DNA of 64,000 bases from Streptomyces cyaneofuscatus (GTDB taxonomy: Bacteria > Actinomycetota > Actinomycetes > Streptomycetales > Streptomycetaceae): NCBI RefSeq assembly GCF_000718135.1, contig NZ_JOEM01000007.1, forward strand, positions 62,001 to 126,000, in the 5' to 3' direction. The notes under the pieces were generated by a model, which worked only from the letters and a program-made list of their open reading frames with translations, was not told where the DNA came from and did no database searches. Every line of letters begins with the position of its first letter. Position 1 is the first letter of the stretch. Of this stretch, positions 34,552 through 43,227 are shown piece by piece. The translations under genes were made by a program, and so were the position numbers.

Positions 34552-34980
34552 GTGGCTCTGACCCGTGAAGAGCGTGAACAGTTCCTGGCCGAACCGCATG
34601 TCGCCGCGCTGGCCGTGGACGCGGCGGACGAGGGGCGCGCCCCGCTCACCGTGCCCATCTGGTACCAGTACGCGCCCGGCGGCGACCTCTGGATCATGAC
34701 GGGGCGCGACTCCCGCAAGGGCCGGCTGATCGCCGGGGCAGGCCGGTTCTCCCTGATGGTGGACCGGGTCGAACCGACCGTCCGCTATGTGTCCGTCGAG
34801 GGCCCCGTCGTCGCGACGCTCCCCGCCACCCGTGAGCAGCTGGTGGAAATCTCGTCCCGCTATCTGCCCGCGGAGAAGGTCGACGGCTATGTCGACTTCG
34901 CCTGGAGGGAACACGGCGACCAGGTGGTCATCCACATGCGGCCCCAGCGCTGGCTGAGTTCGGACCTCGGCGGATTCTGA
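34552..34980 (+). CDS. Pyridoxamine 5'-phosphate oxidase-fold (PPOX/FDOR) protein
   Basis: A 142-residue split-barrel flavin or F420-binding family protein. The pattern LTREEREQFLAEPHVAALAVDAADEGRAPLTVPIWYQY, followed by LWIMTGRDSRKGRLI and RYVSVEGPV, is that of actinobacterial FDOR/PPOX-type proteins. These may act as small redox enzymes or haem/flavin-binding proteins. The GTG at 34552 was chosen because an excellent GGAGGAAG lies five bases upstream; an in-frame ATG at 34537 overlaps that site. It stands 65 bp after blaB and ends at a strong bidirectional terminator. The true PNP oxidase role is unlikely at this length. Confidence 0.8.
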   Translation: MALTREEREQFLAEPHVAALAVDAADEGRAPLTVPIWYQYAPGGDLWIMTGRDSRKGRLIAGAGRFSLMVDRVEPTVRYVSVEGPVVATLPATREQLVEISSRYLPAEKVDGYVDFAWREHGDQVVIHMRPQRWLSSDLGGF

Positions 34981-35004
34981 ACGGCCGGCGGGACCGGCGA
35001 CGCG

Positions 35005-35039
35005 GACAGGGCCCGCCCCCGAGGGGGGCGGGCCCTGTC
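35005..35039. terminator. Perfect 16-bp stem bidirectional terminator
   Basis: GACAGGGCCCGCCCCC (35005-35020) pairs perfectly with 35024-35039 around a GAG loop. It lies between the stop codons of the convergent PPOX gene and the small secreted protein, so it can terminate both. Confidence 0.85.
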
Positions 35040-35052
35040 GACCGTCGGACGG

Positions 35053-35307
35053 TCAGCGGCGGCCCTGCAGGTACTGGGCGTAGAAGTAGCCGTGCTCCGC
35101 CGCGATGTGCTCCCGGCTCTCCGTGGCGTGGGTGATCCCGTACGGGCCACCGAGGTTGGTGTACTCGGCGGTGCCACGGTGTCCTTCGACGGCCCCGTAC
35201 TCGGCACCGGCCTTTCCGCCCTCCCACTCGTCGGCGACGGCGGGCGTGGCCGCCATGAGGCCGGCCGCGGCGACGGTCGCAAGAGTGACGGCGATACGAC
35301 GAAGCAT
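35053..35307 (-). CDS. Small secreted protein, unknown function
   Basis: An 84-residue exported protein: basic MLRRIAVTL, a hydrophobic stretch, and cleavage near ATPAVADEW (about residue 25). The mature 58 residues are hydrophilic, rich in Gly, Glu, His and Tyr (YGAVEGHRGTAEYTNLGGPYG), with no Cys. I know no domain for it. Start supported by GAAGGAG upstream of the ATG. It is transcribed toward the PPOX gene and shares its terminator. Nothing in context assigns a role. Confidence 0.7.
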   Translation of the reverse strand: MLRRIAVTLATVAAAGLMAATPAVADEWEGGKAGAEYGAVEGHRGTAEYTNLGGPYGITHATESREHIAAEHGYFYAQYLQGRR

Positions 35308-35476
35308 GGGTGCTCCTTCTCAGCAAATGCGTAACGGATGGTGCGGAGCCCAAACCATTACGCAGGAGGGTCGCGGCGACCGGGCGGACACGCACATGCC
35401 AGGGGCAATACACCTGGACGGCCGCACGCCGCCCTCCCGGCACCGAGCGGACCTCCTCGCCACAAAAAGAATCCCC

Positions 35477-35515
35477 GGTCCGCAATTGCGTACCAGGGAT
35501 TTTCCCGCGTATATT
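35477..35515 (+). promoter_or_regulatory. helD-like gene promoter with overlapping palindrome
   Basis: TTGCGT (35486-35491) and TATATT (35510-35515), 18 bp apart, form a good sigma-70-type promoter. An 18-bp palindrome, GGTCCGCAATTGCGTACC (35477-35494, one mismatched pair), overlaps the -35 box. This region is conspicuously AT-rich. The palindrome may bind a repressor or be the counterpart of the rifamycin-associated element found before helR genes; I could not confirm a match. Confidence 0.5.
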
Positions 35516-35591
35516 TGATTCTTCTGCGCTCATGCAGAAAGGCCCCACGCGGAGGCCTTATAAGAAGAACCATATCCGGCAGGGAGCCGTT

Positions 35592-37826
35592 TTGTCAAAC
35601 CGGGAAGCCGTCGAATTGCGGGAAGAGCAGGAATTCGTCGACCGCGTCCACGCGCGCGTCGACGAGCTGCGCGGGGTCACGGCCCGGCATGTCGAGGAGG
35701 CGCTGACGCCCGTGGGGACCGGGCTCCAGGCCAAGCTGGAGCGCGATGTGCTCGTCACGGAGCGGTCGGGGCTGCTGGCCGCGCTCAACGCGGTGGACGG
35801 CTCACTGTGTTTCGGGCGCATCGACCTTTCCGACGGCACCGCGCACCATATCGGGCGTATCGGGATCCGTGAGGACGACACCGAGCACACGCCTCTTCTC
35901 ATCGACTGGCGCGCGCCGGTCGCCCGGCCTTTCTATCTGGCCACCGGACATGTGCCGATGGGGCTGCGGCGGCGTCGGCACATCACGTCCGAGGGGCGTA
36001 CGGTCACCGAGCTCCATGACGAGATCCTGGACCTCGGGGACGAGGACCGCACGGGTTTCGAGGACCGCAACGGCGACGCCGTTCTGCTGTCCGCGCTGAA
36101 TTCCGCCCGCACCGGCCGTATGGGTGACATCGTGCGGACCATCCAGGCGGAGCAGGACCACATCATCCGCGCCCCGCACCGCGGTGTCCTGGTCGTCGAG
36201 GGCGGGCCCGGCACGGGCAAGACGGCCGTCGCACTGCACCGGGCGGCCTTCCTGCTGTACGAGCACCGCGAGGTGCTGGCCAAGCGTGCCGTGCTGATCG
36301 TGGGGCCCAACCCGGCCTTCCTGCGGTACATCGCGGAGGTGCTGCCCGCCCTCGGTGAGACCGGCGTCCTGCTCGCCACGCAGGCCGAACTCTTCCCCGG
36401 CGTCCATGCCACCGGCACGGACACCCCCCGCGCGGCCGCGGTCAAGGGCAGCGCGCAGATGGCGGAGTCGCTCGCCCTCGCCGTACGCGACCGGCAGCAA
36501 CTTCCCGAGCCCGGTGCGCCGTTGGTCATCCCGCACGACGACGGCGATCTCGTCCTGGACTGGGAGATCGCGTACGAGGCCCGGCAGGCGGCCCGGGACA
36601 CCCTGCTGCCGCACAACCTCGCCCGCCCGCACTTCGCGTTCCGGATCATCGACGCCCTCACCGCGCAGCTCACCGAGCGCATCGGCGCCGACCCGTACGG
36701 CGGGCCCAACTTCCTCGGGCCGGACGACATCGCGCAGCTCGGCAAGGCCGTCGCGATGAGCGGCGAGGTCCACGAGGCCATCGAGTCGCTGTGGCCGGTG
36801 CTCACTCCGGAGGAGTTCCTCGCCGGATATCTGGCCGAGCCCGTGTATGTGCGCGACGCGGATGCCGACGCCCTGCGGCGGGTGCCCGGCAGCGGGGCGT
36901 GGACCCCGGCGGACGTCCCCCTGCTCGACGAGGCGGCCGAGCTGCTCGGGGCCGACGACAGTGCCGCGCGGGCCGCCGCCGAGGCCGAGCGGCAGGAGCG
37001 GATCGCCTATGCACAGGGGCTGTTGGAGCTGTCGCGGGGTTCGGAGACGTACGAGTTCGAGGACGAGGAGTCCGAGGTCCTCGCGGCCCACGACATCATC
37101 GACGCCGAGCGCATGGCGGAGCGGCACGAGGAGATCGACCACCGCAGCGCGGCCGAGCGGGCCGCCGCCGACCGCACCTGGGCGTTCGGGCACATCATCG
37201 TGGACGAGGCGCAGGAGCTGTCGCCGATGGCGTGGCGCCTGCTGATGCGCCGCTCGCCGACCCGTTCGCTGACGCTGGTCGGCGACCCGGCCCAGACCTC
37301 GGAGGAGGCCGGCGTCGGTTCGTGGGGGAAGATCCTTCAGCCGTACGTCGGGGACCGCTTCGAGCATGTGACGCTCGCGGTCAACTACCGCACGCCCGCC
37401 GAGATCATGGAGCTGGCCGCCCGCGTCGTACGGGAGCGGAACCCCTCCTTCGCGGCGCCCGGTTCGGTGCGGTCGACCGGCGAGGAGCCGTGGGTGCGGG
37501 ACGCCGGGGAGGATCTGGCGGGTGCGGTGGCGAAGGCCGTCGCGGAGCTGACCCCCCAGGAGGGGCGTCTCGCGGTGATCGCTCCGCGCGCGCTGCACGA
37601 GGAGATCGCCGCGCCGCTGGAAGAGCTCACCGTGGGGGCCGAGCCCGATCTCACGCAGCCGGTGGTGCTGCTCGACCCGCGGCAGGCGAAGGGGCTGGAG
37701 TTCGACCATGTGCTGGTCGTGGAGCCCGGCCGGTACGGGACGAGCGATCTGTACGTGGCGCTGACCCGGGCCACCCAGCGGCTGGGCATCATCCACCGGG
37801 AGGCGCTGCCCTCGGCACTGCGCTGA
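35592..37826 (+). CDS. helD: HelD-like superfamily 1 ATPase, RNA polymerase recycling
   Basis: A UvrD-like ATPase of about 744 residues. HelD proteins bind RNA polymerase, open its clamps and release stalled or rifamycin-bound enzyme. An N-terminal coiled coil (REEQEFVDRVHARVDELRG) precedes Walker A GGPGTGKTAVALH (about residue 200), Walker B HIIVDEAQELSP, LVGDPAQT, and motif VI VALTRATQRLG. The TTG at 35592 was chosen because AGGGAG sits upstream; an ATG at 35532 would add 20 residues. The palindromic promoter and the known rifampicin-protective role of Streptomyces HelR make rifamycin response a reasonable idea, not proven here. Confidence 0.87.
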   Translation: MSNREAVELREEQEFVDRVHARVDELRGVTARHVEEALTPVGTGLQAKLERDVLVTERSGLLAALNAVDGSLCFGRIDLSDGTAHHIGRIGIREDDTEHTPLLIDWRAPVARPFYLATGHVPMGLRRRRHITSEGRTVTELHDEILDLGDEDRTGFEDRNGDAVLLSALNSARTGRMGDIVRTIQAEQDHIIRAPHRGVLVVEGGPGTGKTAVALHRAAFLLYEHREVLAKRAVLIVGPNPAFLRYIAEVLPALGETGVLLATQAELFPGVHATGTDTPRAAAVKGSAQMAESLALAVRDRQQLPEPGAPLVIPHDDGDLVLDWEIAYEARQAARDTLLPHNLARPHFAFRIIDALTAQLTERIGADPYGGPNFLGPDDIAQLGKAVAMSGEVHEAIESLWPVLTPEEFLAGYLAEPVYVRDADADALRRVPGSGAWTPADVPLLDEAAELLGADDSAARAAAEAERQERIAYAQGLLELSRGSETYEFEDEESEVLAAHDIIDAERMAERHEEIDHRSAAERAAADRTWAFGHIIVDEAQELSPMAWRLLMRRSPTRSLTLVGDPAQTSEEAGVGSWGKILQPYVGDRFEHVTLAVNYRTPAEIMELAARVVRERNPSFAAPGSVRSTGEEPWVRDAGEDLAGAVAKAVAELTPQEGRLAVIAPRALHEEIAAPLEELTVGAEPDLTQPVVLLDPRQAKGLEFDHVLVVEPGRYGTSDLYVALTRATQRLGIIHREALPSALR

Positions 37827-37859
37827 TCACCGCCGCCCGTTCCCTCCTCCCATCCATCA

Positions 37860-37885
37860 CGCCCCCCGGCACGCACCGGGGGGCG
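37860..37885 (+). terminator. Terminator after helD
   Basis: CGCCCCCCGG (37860-37869) and CCGGGGGGCG (37876-37885) form a perfect 10-bp stem with a six-base loop, followed by TTT. It lies 34 bases after the helD stop. Confidence 0.8.
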
Positions 37886-37923
37886 TTTCCGTTCCTGTCG
37901 CGTAGGCCCGCACCCTGCACTGC

Positions 37924-37968
37924 TTGATAATGCTCGAAACACGGGCCTAATATGCAGCTTCGAGCATT
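37924..37968 (+). promoter_or_regulatory. Promoter and operator of the SIS-aldolase operon
   Basis: TTGATA (37924-37929) and TAATAT (37948-37953) are spaced by 18 bp. A perfect 10-bp inverted repeat, AATGCTCGAA (37929-37938) and TTCGAGCATT (37959-37968), brackets the -10 box, an arrangement expected of a repressor site. Its GCTCGAAAC core also occurs upstream of the DeoR/LacI-type regulator gene at 46735. Confidence 0.75.
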
Positions 37969-37989
37969 CACCGGACATGGGGAGATCAG

Positions 37990-38871
37990 ATGACGCATGT
38001 GGCACGGGAGTTGGCCAGTCAGCCCGACTGCTGGCGGCGGGCGGCGGGGATGGCCGGCGGACTCGCGGGACAGCTCCCCGCGTCCGGCGAGCGCATCGCT
38101 GTCGTCGGCTGCGGCACCTCGTACTTCATGGCCCAGGCCTACGCGGCCCTCCGCGAGGGCAGTGGCCAGGGCGAGACCGACGCCTTCGCCGCGTCGGAGT
38201 TCCCCGCCGGCCGCCGCTACGACCGGATCGTGGCGCTGAGCCGCTCCGGCACCACGACCGAAGTGCTCGGCCTGCTCGCCCAGGCCAAGGGCACCCGACG
38301 GACCGTGATCATCGGGGATCCCGACTCCCCCATGGCGACGATGGCCGACGACACCGTGGTCCTCGACTTCGCCGACGAGCGGTCGGTCGTGCAGACGCGG
38401 TTCGCGACCTCGGCGCTGACCCTGCTCCGCGCCCAGCTGGGCCTGCACACCGACGCGGTGGTGGAGGACGCCCAGGTCGCGCTCGCCGAACCGCTGCCGA
38501 CCGGGCTGGTGGAGTGCACCCAGTTCACCTTCCTCGGTCGGGGCTGGAGCGTGGGGCTCGCCAACGAGGGGGCGCTGAAGATGCGTGAGGCGGCGCTGTC
38601 CTGGAGCGAGGCGTATCCGGCGATGGAGTACCGGCACGGCCCGATCAGCATCTCCACCCGTTCCACCGCCACCTGGATGCTCGGTGACGCACCGGCCGGG
38701 CTGTCCGACGAGGTCCACGCGACCGGCGCCCGGTGGGTGGCCGGCGGACTGGACCCGCTCGCGGAGCTGGTCCGGGTGCAGCGCCTCGCGCTGGCGATCG
38801 CTCAGGCCCGCGGCCTCGATCCCGACCGGCCGCGCCACCTGACGCGCTCGGTCATCCTCAGCACGGCCTGA
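37990..38871 (+). CDS. SIS-domain sugar isomerase/deaminase-like protein
   Basis: A 293-residue protein with two SIS (sugar isomerase) domains, like the isomerase half of GlmS or AgaS. The first carries IAVVGCGTSYFMAQAYAALRE and VALSRSGTTTEVLGLLAQAK, the second LGRGWSVGLANEGALKMREAALSWSEAYPAMEYRHGP. Such stand-alone proteins act as amino-sugar phosphate isomerases or deaminases. GGGGAG precedes the ATG. The operon promoter carries an inverted-repeat operator, and the class II aldolase gene follows after 23 bp. Together they could turn an amino-sugar phosphate into triose phosphates, consistent with the nearby PL8 lyase. Confidence 0.87.
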   Translation: MTHVARELASQPDCWRRAAGMAGGLAGQLPASGERIAVVGCGTSYFMAQAYAALREGSGQGETDAFAASEFPAGRRYDRIVALSRSGTTTEVLGLLAQAKGTRRTVIIGDPDSPMATMADDTVVLDFADERSVVQTRFATSALTLLRAQLGLHTDAVVEDAQVALAEPLPTGLVECTQFTFLGRGWSVGLANEGALKMREAALSWSEAYPAMEYRHGPISISTRSTATWMLGDAPAGLSDEVHATGARWVAGGLDPLAELVRVQRLALAIAQARGLDPDRPRHLTRSVILSTA

Positions 38872-38894
38872 CGGCCCCTCACCCCGGAGTTGCC

Positions 38895-39764
38895 ATGCCC
38901 ATCGCCGCCACCGGCGAGCTGATCGCCGATGCCGCAGCCCGGCGCGGTGCGGTCGCCGCGTTCAACGTCATCACCCTGGAGCACGCGGAAGCGATCGTGG
39001 AGGGAGCGGAGGCCGCAGGGTCGCCGGTGATCCTCCAGATCAGCGAGAACGCGGTCAAGTACCACGGCGGCCGGCTGCGCCCGCTGGCCCGCGCCGCGCA
39101 CGAGAGCGCCCGGGCGGCCTCGGTTCCGGTCGCCCTCCATCTCGACCACGTCCACTCCCCCGAACTGCTGCACCAGGCGGCGGAGTGCGGGTTCAGCTCG
39201 GCGATGTTCGACGCCGCCCGGCTGCCGTACGCGGAGAACCTGGCGGCCACCCGCGCAGCCGTCGTATGGGCACATGGCGAGGGTCTCTGGCTGGAGGCCG
39301 AGCTCGGGCAGGTCGGCGGCAAGAACGGGGAGGATGCGCTGGACGCCCATGCGCCCGGCGCCCGTACGGACCCGGAGGAGGCGCTCGCCTTCGTCGCCGC
39401 CACCGGGGTCGACGCGCTGGCCGTGGCGGTCGGCACCTCCCACGCCATGACCTCACGCGACGCCCGTATCGACCACGGCCTGCTGGCCCGGCTCCGTCAC
39501 GCCGTGCCGGTGCCGCTGGTGCTGCACGGTTCGTCCGGCGCCTCCGACGACGAGCTGGCGCGGGCCGTCGCCGGAGGAATCGCCAAGGTCAACATCGGCA
39601 CCGCGCTGAACATCGCGATGACCGGGGCGATACGGGAACGCCTCGCACAGGACGAGCGGGGCGTCGATCCGCGCGCGTACCTCGCGCTGGGCAGGGACGC
39701 GATGGCGCGGACGGTGAGCCGGCTGATCTCCGTGCTGCCGGCACCTGCCGCGCGCGCCGCCTAA
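38895..39764 (+). CDS. Class II fructose/tagatose-bisphosphate aldolase
   Basis: A 289-residue zinc-dependent aldolase of the FbaA/GatY/KbaY family. AFNVITLEHAEAIVEGAE begins the barrel; LHLDHVHSPELL holds zinc-binding His and the catalytic Asp; EAELGQVGGK, AVAVGTSHAM (His) and LHGSSGASD (His, phosphate loop) follow. Length suits tagatose- or ketose-bisphosphate aldolase of amino-sugar catabolism. It is the second gene after the SIS protein. Its last codon overlaps by four bases, tail to tail, with the phosphodiesterase-HAD gene. Substrate specificity cannot be read from sequence. Confidence 0.9.
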   Translation: MPIAATGELIADAAARRGAVAAFNVITLEHAEAIVEGAEAAGSPVILQISENAVKYHGGRLRPLARAAHESARAASVPVALHLDHVHSPELLHQAAECGFSSAMFDAARLPYAENLAATRAAVVWAHGEGLWLEAELGQVGGKNGEDALDAHAPGARTDPEEALAFVAATGVDALAVAVGTSHAMTSRDARIDHGLLARLRHAVPVPLVLHGSSGASDDELARAVAGGIAKVNIGTALNIAMTGAIRERLAQDERGVDPRAYLALGRDAMARTVSRLISVLPAPAARAA

Positions 39765-41242
39765 AGCTGTGTTCCCCAGGTGTGCAGCAGCGCCGTGAGG
39801 TCGCCGAGCACCCTCCGGCCCGGGGCCGCGTCGACCGGGGTCGCGGAGGGCACGGCCACCACCCGGCAGCCCGCCGCCTCGGCCGCCGCGATGCCGGTGG
39901 GGCTGTCCTCGATCACCAGGCAGGCCCCGGGCGGGAGGTGGAGGCGCGCCGCCGCTTCGAGGTACGGGTCCGGGTGGGGCTTGGAGCGGTCCGTCTCGCC
40001 GTCCGCCACCGTCGTACGGAACACCTCGCCGCCCAGCGTCTTGAGCACCGCGTCCACGACCCGGCGCGGGGAGGCCGAGACCAGGGCGGCGGGGATGTTC
40101 CCGTCGGCCAGGCGGTCGAGCAGCTCGCGGGCGCCGGGGCGTAGCCGTACCCCCTTCTCGACCGCTGTGAGGAACGTGTCCTCCAGGTCGGATTCCAGGG
40201 CCCGGTAGCTCACTTCCCGTGGGCTCAGCGTCGCGAGGTAGGTCGCCGTGTCGGCGCAGGTGCGGCCGAGGACGCCGGCGCCCTCCTCGTCGGTCAGCGT
40301 GTGGCCGTGGGCGGCGGCGACCTCGCGGGCGGCGTCGAGCCACAGGGGTTCGGTGTCCACCAGCGTGCCGTCCATGTCGAGGAGGACGGCCTGCGGCAGG
40401 GTCGGTACGGCGGTGCCGTCGAGGGTCCAGTGCGAGTCGGGGGTGCGGTCGAGCGCGGCGTACACCTGGGCCGCGACGTCCTCGTGCCGGACCGGGCGCA
40501 GCGGTCGGGCGCCCGCCGTGATGTCCGGGCCCGCGCAGGCCAGCCATGCCGTGCGTTCGGCCTCGCTCGCCCCGCCGTGGCCGCCCTCTACCCGGTGCCC
40601 GTGATCGGTGACGACGAGGACGGTCCAGGCCTCGTCGGCGTACGTCGGGCGGGTGCGCAGGACGGTGAGAAGACGGCCCAGGCGGCGGTCGGCCGCGGCG
40701 ATGGACTCCTCGTACGCCGTTCCGCAGCCGAGGTGGTGGGCGGTTTCGTCGGGGGCGCCGAGGTAGACGAAGGAGGCCTCGGGGTCCTCGTGGGTCAGGA
40801 CGGCGACGGCGTCGCGCACGGTCGCCTCGTCGGCGTCCTCCCAGGCCTGCGGGGTGTCGGCGGCCGGTGCGTGGTGGGTGAGCCGGGTGGGGCGGCGGAA
40901 CATCGGGCCGCCGTCGGCCACGGTGACCAGGGGTTCCCAGGCCGCCGCGACATAGGTGCGGCGGCCGTCCTGGCGGGCAAGGCGGGTGGTGAAGTCCGGG
41001 AAGACGCCGAGGCGGTGGCCGGTGAAGTCGTTGGACCACACGGCGTGTTTGGTGACGCGGACGCCGGTGACGATCGTCGCCCAGCACGGGCCGGACATGG
41101 TGGGGGTGGACTCGGCGACGGTCACGGGGGCCAGGAATCCGGAGTCCGCGACCGTATCGAGGTGCGGTGTGGGGACACGGGCGAGCGTGTCGAGGCGTAC
41201 GCCGTCGATGCCGACGACGAGCACCCGGCGGGCGCGGGGCAT
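39761..41242 (-). CDS. Phosphodiesterase/phosphatase fused to HAD phosphatase
   Basis: A 493-residue two-domain protein. Residues 1-265 are an alkaline-phosphatase/nucleotide pyrophosphatase fold: GIDGVRLDTLA (metal Asp), STPTMSGPCWATIVTG (nucleophile Thr region), YLGAPDETAHHLG and VTDHGHR (metal ligands). Residues 275-490 are a HAD hydrolase of the beta-phosphoglucomutase group: LLDMDGTLVDTEPLW, LVSASPRR, KPHPDPYLEAA, EDSPTGIAAAEAAG. Both could dephosphorylate sugar phosphates or esters. GGAAGG precedes the start. It is the last gene of the minus-strand sugar-transport operon, 21 bp after the dehydrogenase. I do not recall this fusion as a common architecture. Confidence 0.87.
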   Translation of the reverse strand: MPRARRVLVVGIDGVRLDTLARVPTPHLDTVADSGFLAPVTVAESTPTMSGPCWATIVTGVRVTKHAVWSNDFTGHRLGVFPDFTTRLARQDGRRTYVAAAWEPLVTVADGGPMFRRPTRLTHHAPAADTPQAWEDADEATVRDAVAVLTHEDPEASFVYLGAPDETAHHLGCGTAYEESIAAADRRLGRLLTVLRTRPTYADEAWTVLVVTDHGHRVEGGHGGASEAERTAWLACAGPDITAGARPLRPVRHEDVAAQVYAALDRTPDSHWTLDGTAVPTLPQAVLLDMDGTLVDTEPLWLDAAREVAAAHGHTLTDEEGAGVLGRTCADTATYLATLSPREVSYRALESDLEDTFLTAVEKGVRLRPGARELLDRLADGNIPAALVSASPRRVVDAVLKTLGGEVFRTTVADGETDRSKPHPDPYLEAAARLHLPPGACLVIEDSPTGIAAAEAAGCRVVAVPSATPVDAAPGRRVLGDLTALLHTWGTQL

Positions 41243-41263
41243 GGGGTGCCTTCCTGGAGGGGG

Positions 41264-42310
41264 TCAGGCCTGCTGGTGCAGGGTGCGGGGGTCCACCGCG
41301 TGGGCGAACGGCAGCCCGTGGGCGTACCGTTCGAGCTCGTCGACCGCGGCGTCGGCCAGCCGGTGGAGCTCGCCGCCCTGGGAGCCGGCGATGTGCGGGG
41401 TGAGCAGCACGTTCGGCAGGTCGTACAACGGCGAGTCAGCGGGCAGCACTTCGGGTTCCGTGTGGTCGAGTACGGCGTTGAGCCGGCCGGTGACCAGCTC
41501 CTTGACCAGTGCGTCGGTGTCGACCAGCGAACCGCGTGCCGTGTTGACGAGGGTCGCCCCGTCCCGCATCAGCGCGAGGCGTCCGGCGTCGAACAGGTGC
41601 CGGGTCTGCGGGAGTTCGGGGGCGTGGATGGTGACCACGTCGCTCTGCGCGACGAGCGCGTCCAGATAGGTCAGCTCCACGCCGAGAGCCCGCGCGCTCT
41701 CCTCGTCCAGATACGGGTCGTGCACGAGGAGGCGCAGGTCGAAGGGGCGCAGCAGTTCGGCGACGCGGCGGCCGATGCGGGAGGCGCCGACGATGCCCAC
41801 CGTACGGCGGTAGTTGCCGATGGACGGGAACTCACGCAGCAGGTTGACCCGGCTCCTCGACTCCCGGTAGACGCGGGCGCTCTGCAGGATGTGCTTGTTG
41901 GCGAAGAGGATCGCCGCCACCGTGTACTCCGCGACCGGGAGGGCGTTGGCCGTGGCGGCCGTGGAGACGGTGATGCCCCGGTCCCAGACGTCCTGGGTGA
42001 TGTGGTGCTTGACCGAGCCGGCCGCGTGCACGACGGTCCGCAGGCGGGGCATGGCGCTCAGGGCGTCGGCGGTCAGGGGCGGGCAGCCCCAGCCGGTGAA
42101 GAGGGCCTCGGCCTCGCGCAACGCGGCGCGCTGGACCGGGTCGTCGGCGCCGAAGTCGGTGACCAGCAGGGCGGGTTGTACGTCCGCGATCCGGGCGAGC
42201 CGCTCCAGAGCAGCCGGGGGGAGGATCGCGTCGCGGGTCTCCCCGCTCATCGCCAGGACGGTTCGGGGGCGGGTGCGGAGCCGGCTGGCGGTGGGGGCGG
42301 GGCGGCTCAC
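41264..42310 (-). CDS. D-2-hydroxyacid dehydrogenase
   Basis: A 348-residue NAD-dependent dehydrogenase. The nucleotide-binding domain has VGASRIGRRVAELLRPF and HDPYL, and the family signature VNTARGSLVDTDALVKEL. Catalytic residues lie in NTARGS (Arg), HTEPE (Glu region) and LLTPHIAG (His). The GTG at 42310 was chosen because it overlaps the permease stop (GTGA); the longer open frame is a shadow. The operon context suggests oxidation or reduction of a sugar-derived acid. It might process uronate-derived 2-keto acids from the PL8 lyase product, but this is inference. Confidence 0.88.
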   Translation of the reverse strand: MSRPAPTASRLRTRPRTVLAMSGETRDAILPPAALERLARIADVQPALLVTDFGADDPVQRAALREAEALFTGWGCPPLTADALSAMPRLRTVVHAAGSVKHHITQDVWDRGITVSTAATANALPVAEYTVAAILFANKHILQSARVYRESRSRVNLLREFPSIGNYRRTVGIVGASRIGRRVAELLRPFDLRLLVHDPYLDEESARALGVELTYLDALVAQSDVVTIHAPELPQTRHLFDAGRLALMRDGATLVNTARGSLVDTDALVKELVTGRLNAVLDHTEPEVLPADSPLYDLPNVLLTPHIAGSQGGELHRLADAAVDELERYAHGLPFAHAVDPRTLHQQA

Positions 42311-43227
42311 TTGACGGCTCCTGCGGTGAGGCCCGAGCGCCAGAAGCGCTGCAGGCAGAGGAAGGCGATGATCAGCGGGACGACGGCCACCAGGGAGCCG
42401 ATGATGACCAGGGGGTACAGCTCCGGCTGCTGGTAGACGTTCTGGTTCCACATGAACAGGCCCAGGTTGACGGGGTAGAGGCGTTCGTCGTTGAGCATCA
42501 TCAGCGCGCCGTAGAAGTTGTTCCAGTTGGCGGTGAACGAGAACAGGAAGATGGTCACGAAGCCGGGCGCGAGCATCGGCAGGGCGACCTTGGTGAAGGT
42601 CGTGAGCTCCCCCGCCCCGTCGACCCGGGCCGCTTCCAGGACCTCACCCGGTACGTACCCCTCGGAGAAGACGCGGGCCAGGTAGACGCCGAACGGGTTG
42701 ACGAGGCTCGGGATGAGCACGGCCCAGTAGGTGTCGACGAGGCCGAGCTCCGAGGCCATCAGGTACAGCGGGAGCTGGACGACGGTGGACGGGATCAGGA
42801 CGCCGACGAGGACGACGCCGAACAGCTTCTCCTTGCCTCGGAAGACGTACTTGTCGAAGGCGTAGCCGCAGGCGACGGAGACCAGGGTGGAGAGGACGGC
42901 CGCGACCAGGGTGTAGAGGAGGCTGTTGAGCAGCCAGCGGCCGTACAGCCCGTCGTTGTACGCGAAGAGGGCGTCCAGGTTGGACAGGAGGTGGAAGTCG
43001 CCGAGGCTGAACGGGTTGGTGGCGAAGAGGTCGCGGTAGTTCTTGGTGGCGGCGATGAGCAGCCAGGTCAGCGGCATGAGGGTGTAGACGGCGACGACGG
43101 CCAGGACGGCGTTGACCGCGACCTTCGAGGTGAGTCCGCCGGTACGTCGCGGGCGCCGGGGCGGGGAGGGCCGGCGTGCGGGCGCGGGGGCGGGCGGTGC
43201 GTCGGGGGTGGCTGTCTGGGTGCTCAT
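42307..43227 (-). CDS. ABC sugar transporter permease (MalG type)
   Basis: A 306-residue inner-membrane permease with six predicted helices. N-terminal Pro/Arg-rich cytoplasmic tail, then VAVNAVLAVVAVYTLMPLTWLLIAA. The conserved EAA loop is GEVLEAARVDGAGELTTFTKVALPMLAPG. Its ATG overlaps the upstream permease stop (ATGA) and its stop overlaps the dehydrogenase start, so the genes are tightly coupled. It pairs with the 43224-44210 permease to form a CUT1-type carbohydrate importer. No ATPase gene is present nearby; Streptomyces commonly uses a shared MsiK ATPase. Confidence 0.92.
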   Translation of the reverse strand: MSTQTATPDAPPAPAPARRPSPPRRPRRTGGLTSKVAVNAVLAVVAVYTLMPLTWLLIAATKNYRDLFATNPFSLGDFHLLSNLDALFAYNDGLYGRWLLNSLLYTLVAAVLSTLVSVACGYAFDKYVFRGKEKLFGVVLVGVLIPSTVVQLPLYLMASELGLVDTYWAVLIPSLVNPFGVYLARVFSEGYVPGEVLEAARVDGAGELTTFTKVALPMLAPGFVTIFLFSFTANWNNFYGALMMLNDERLYPVNLGLFMWNQNVYQQPELYPLVIIGSLVAVVPLIIAFLCLQRFWRSGLTAGAVK

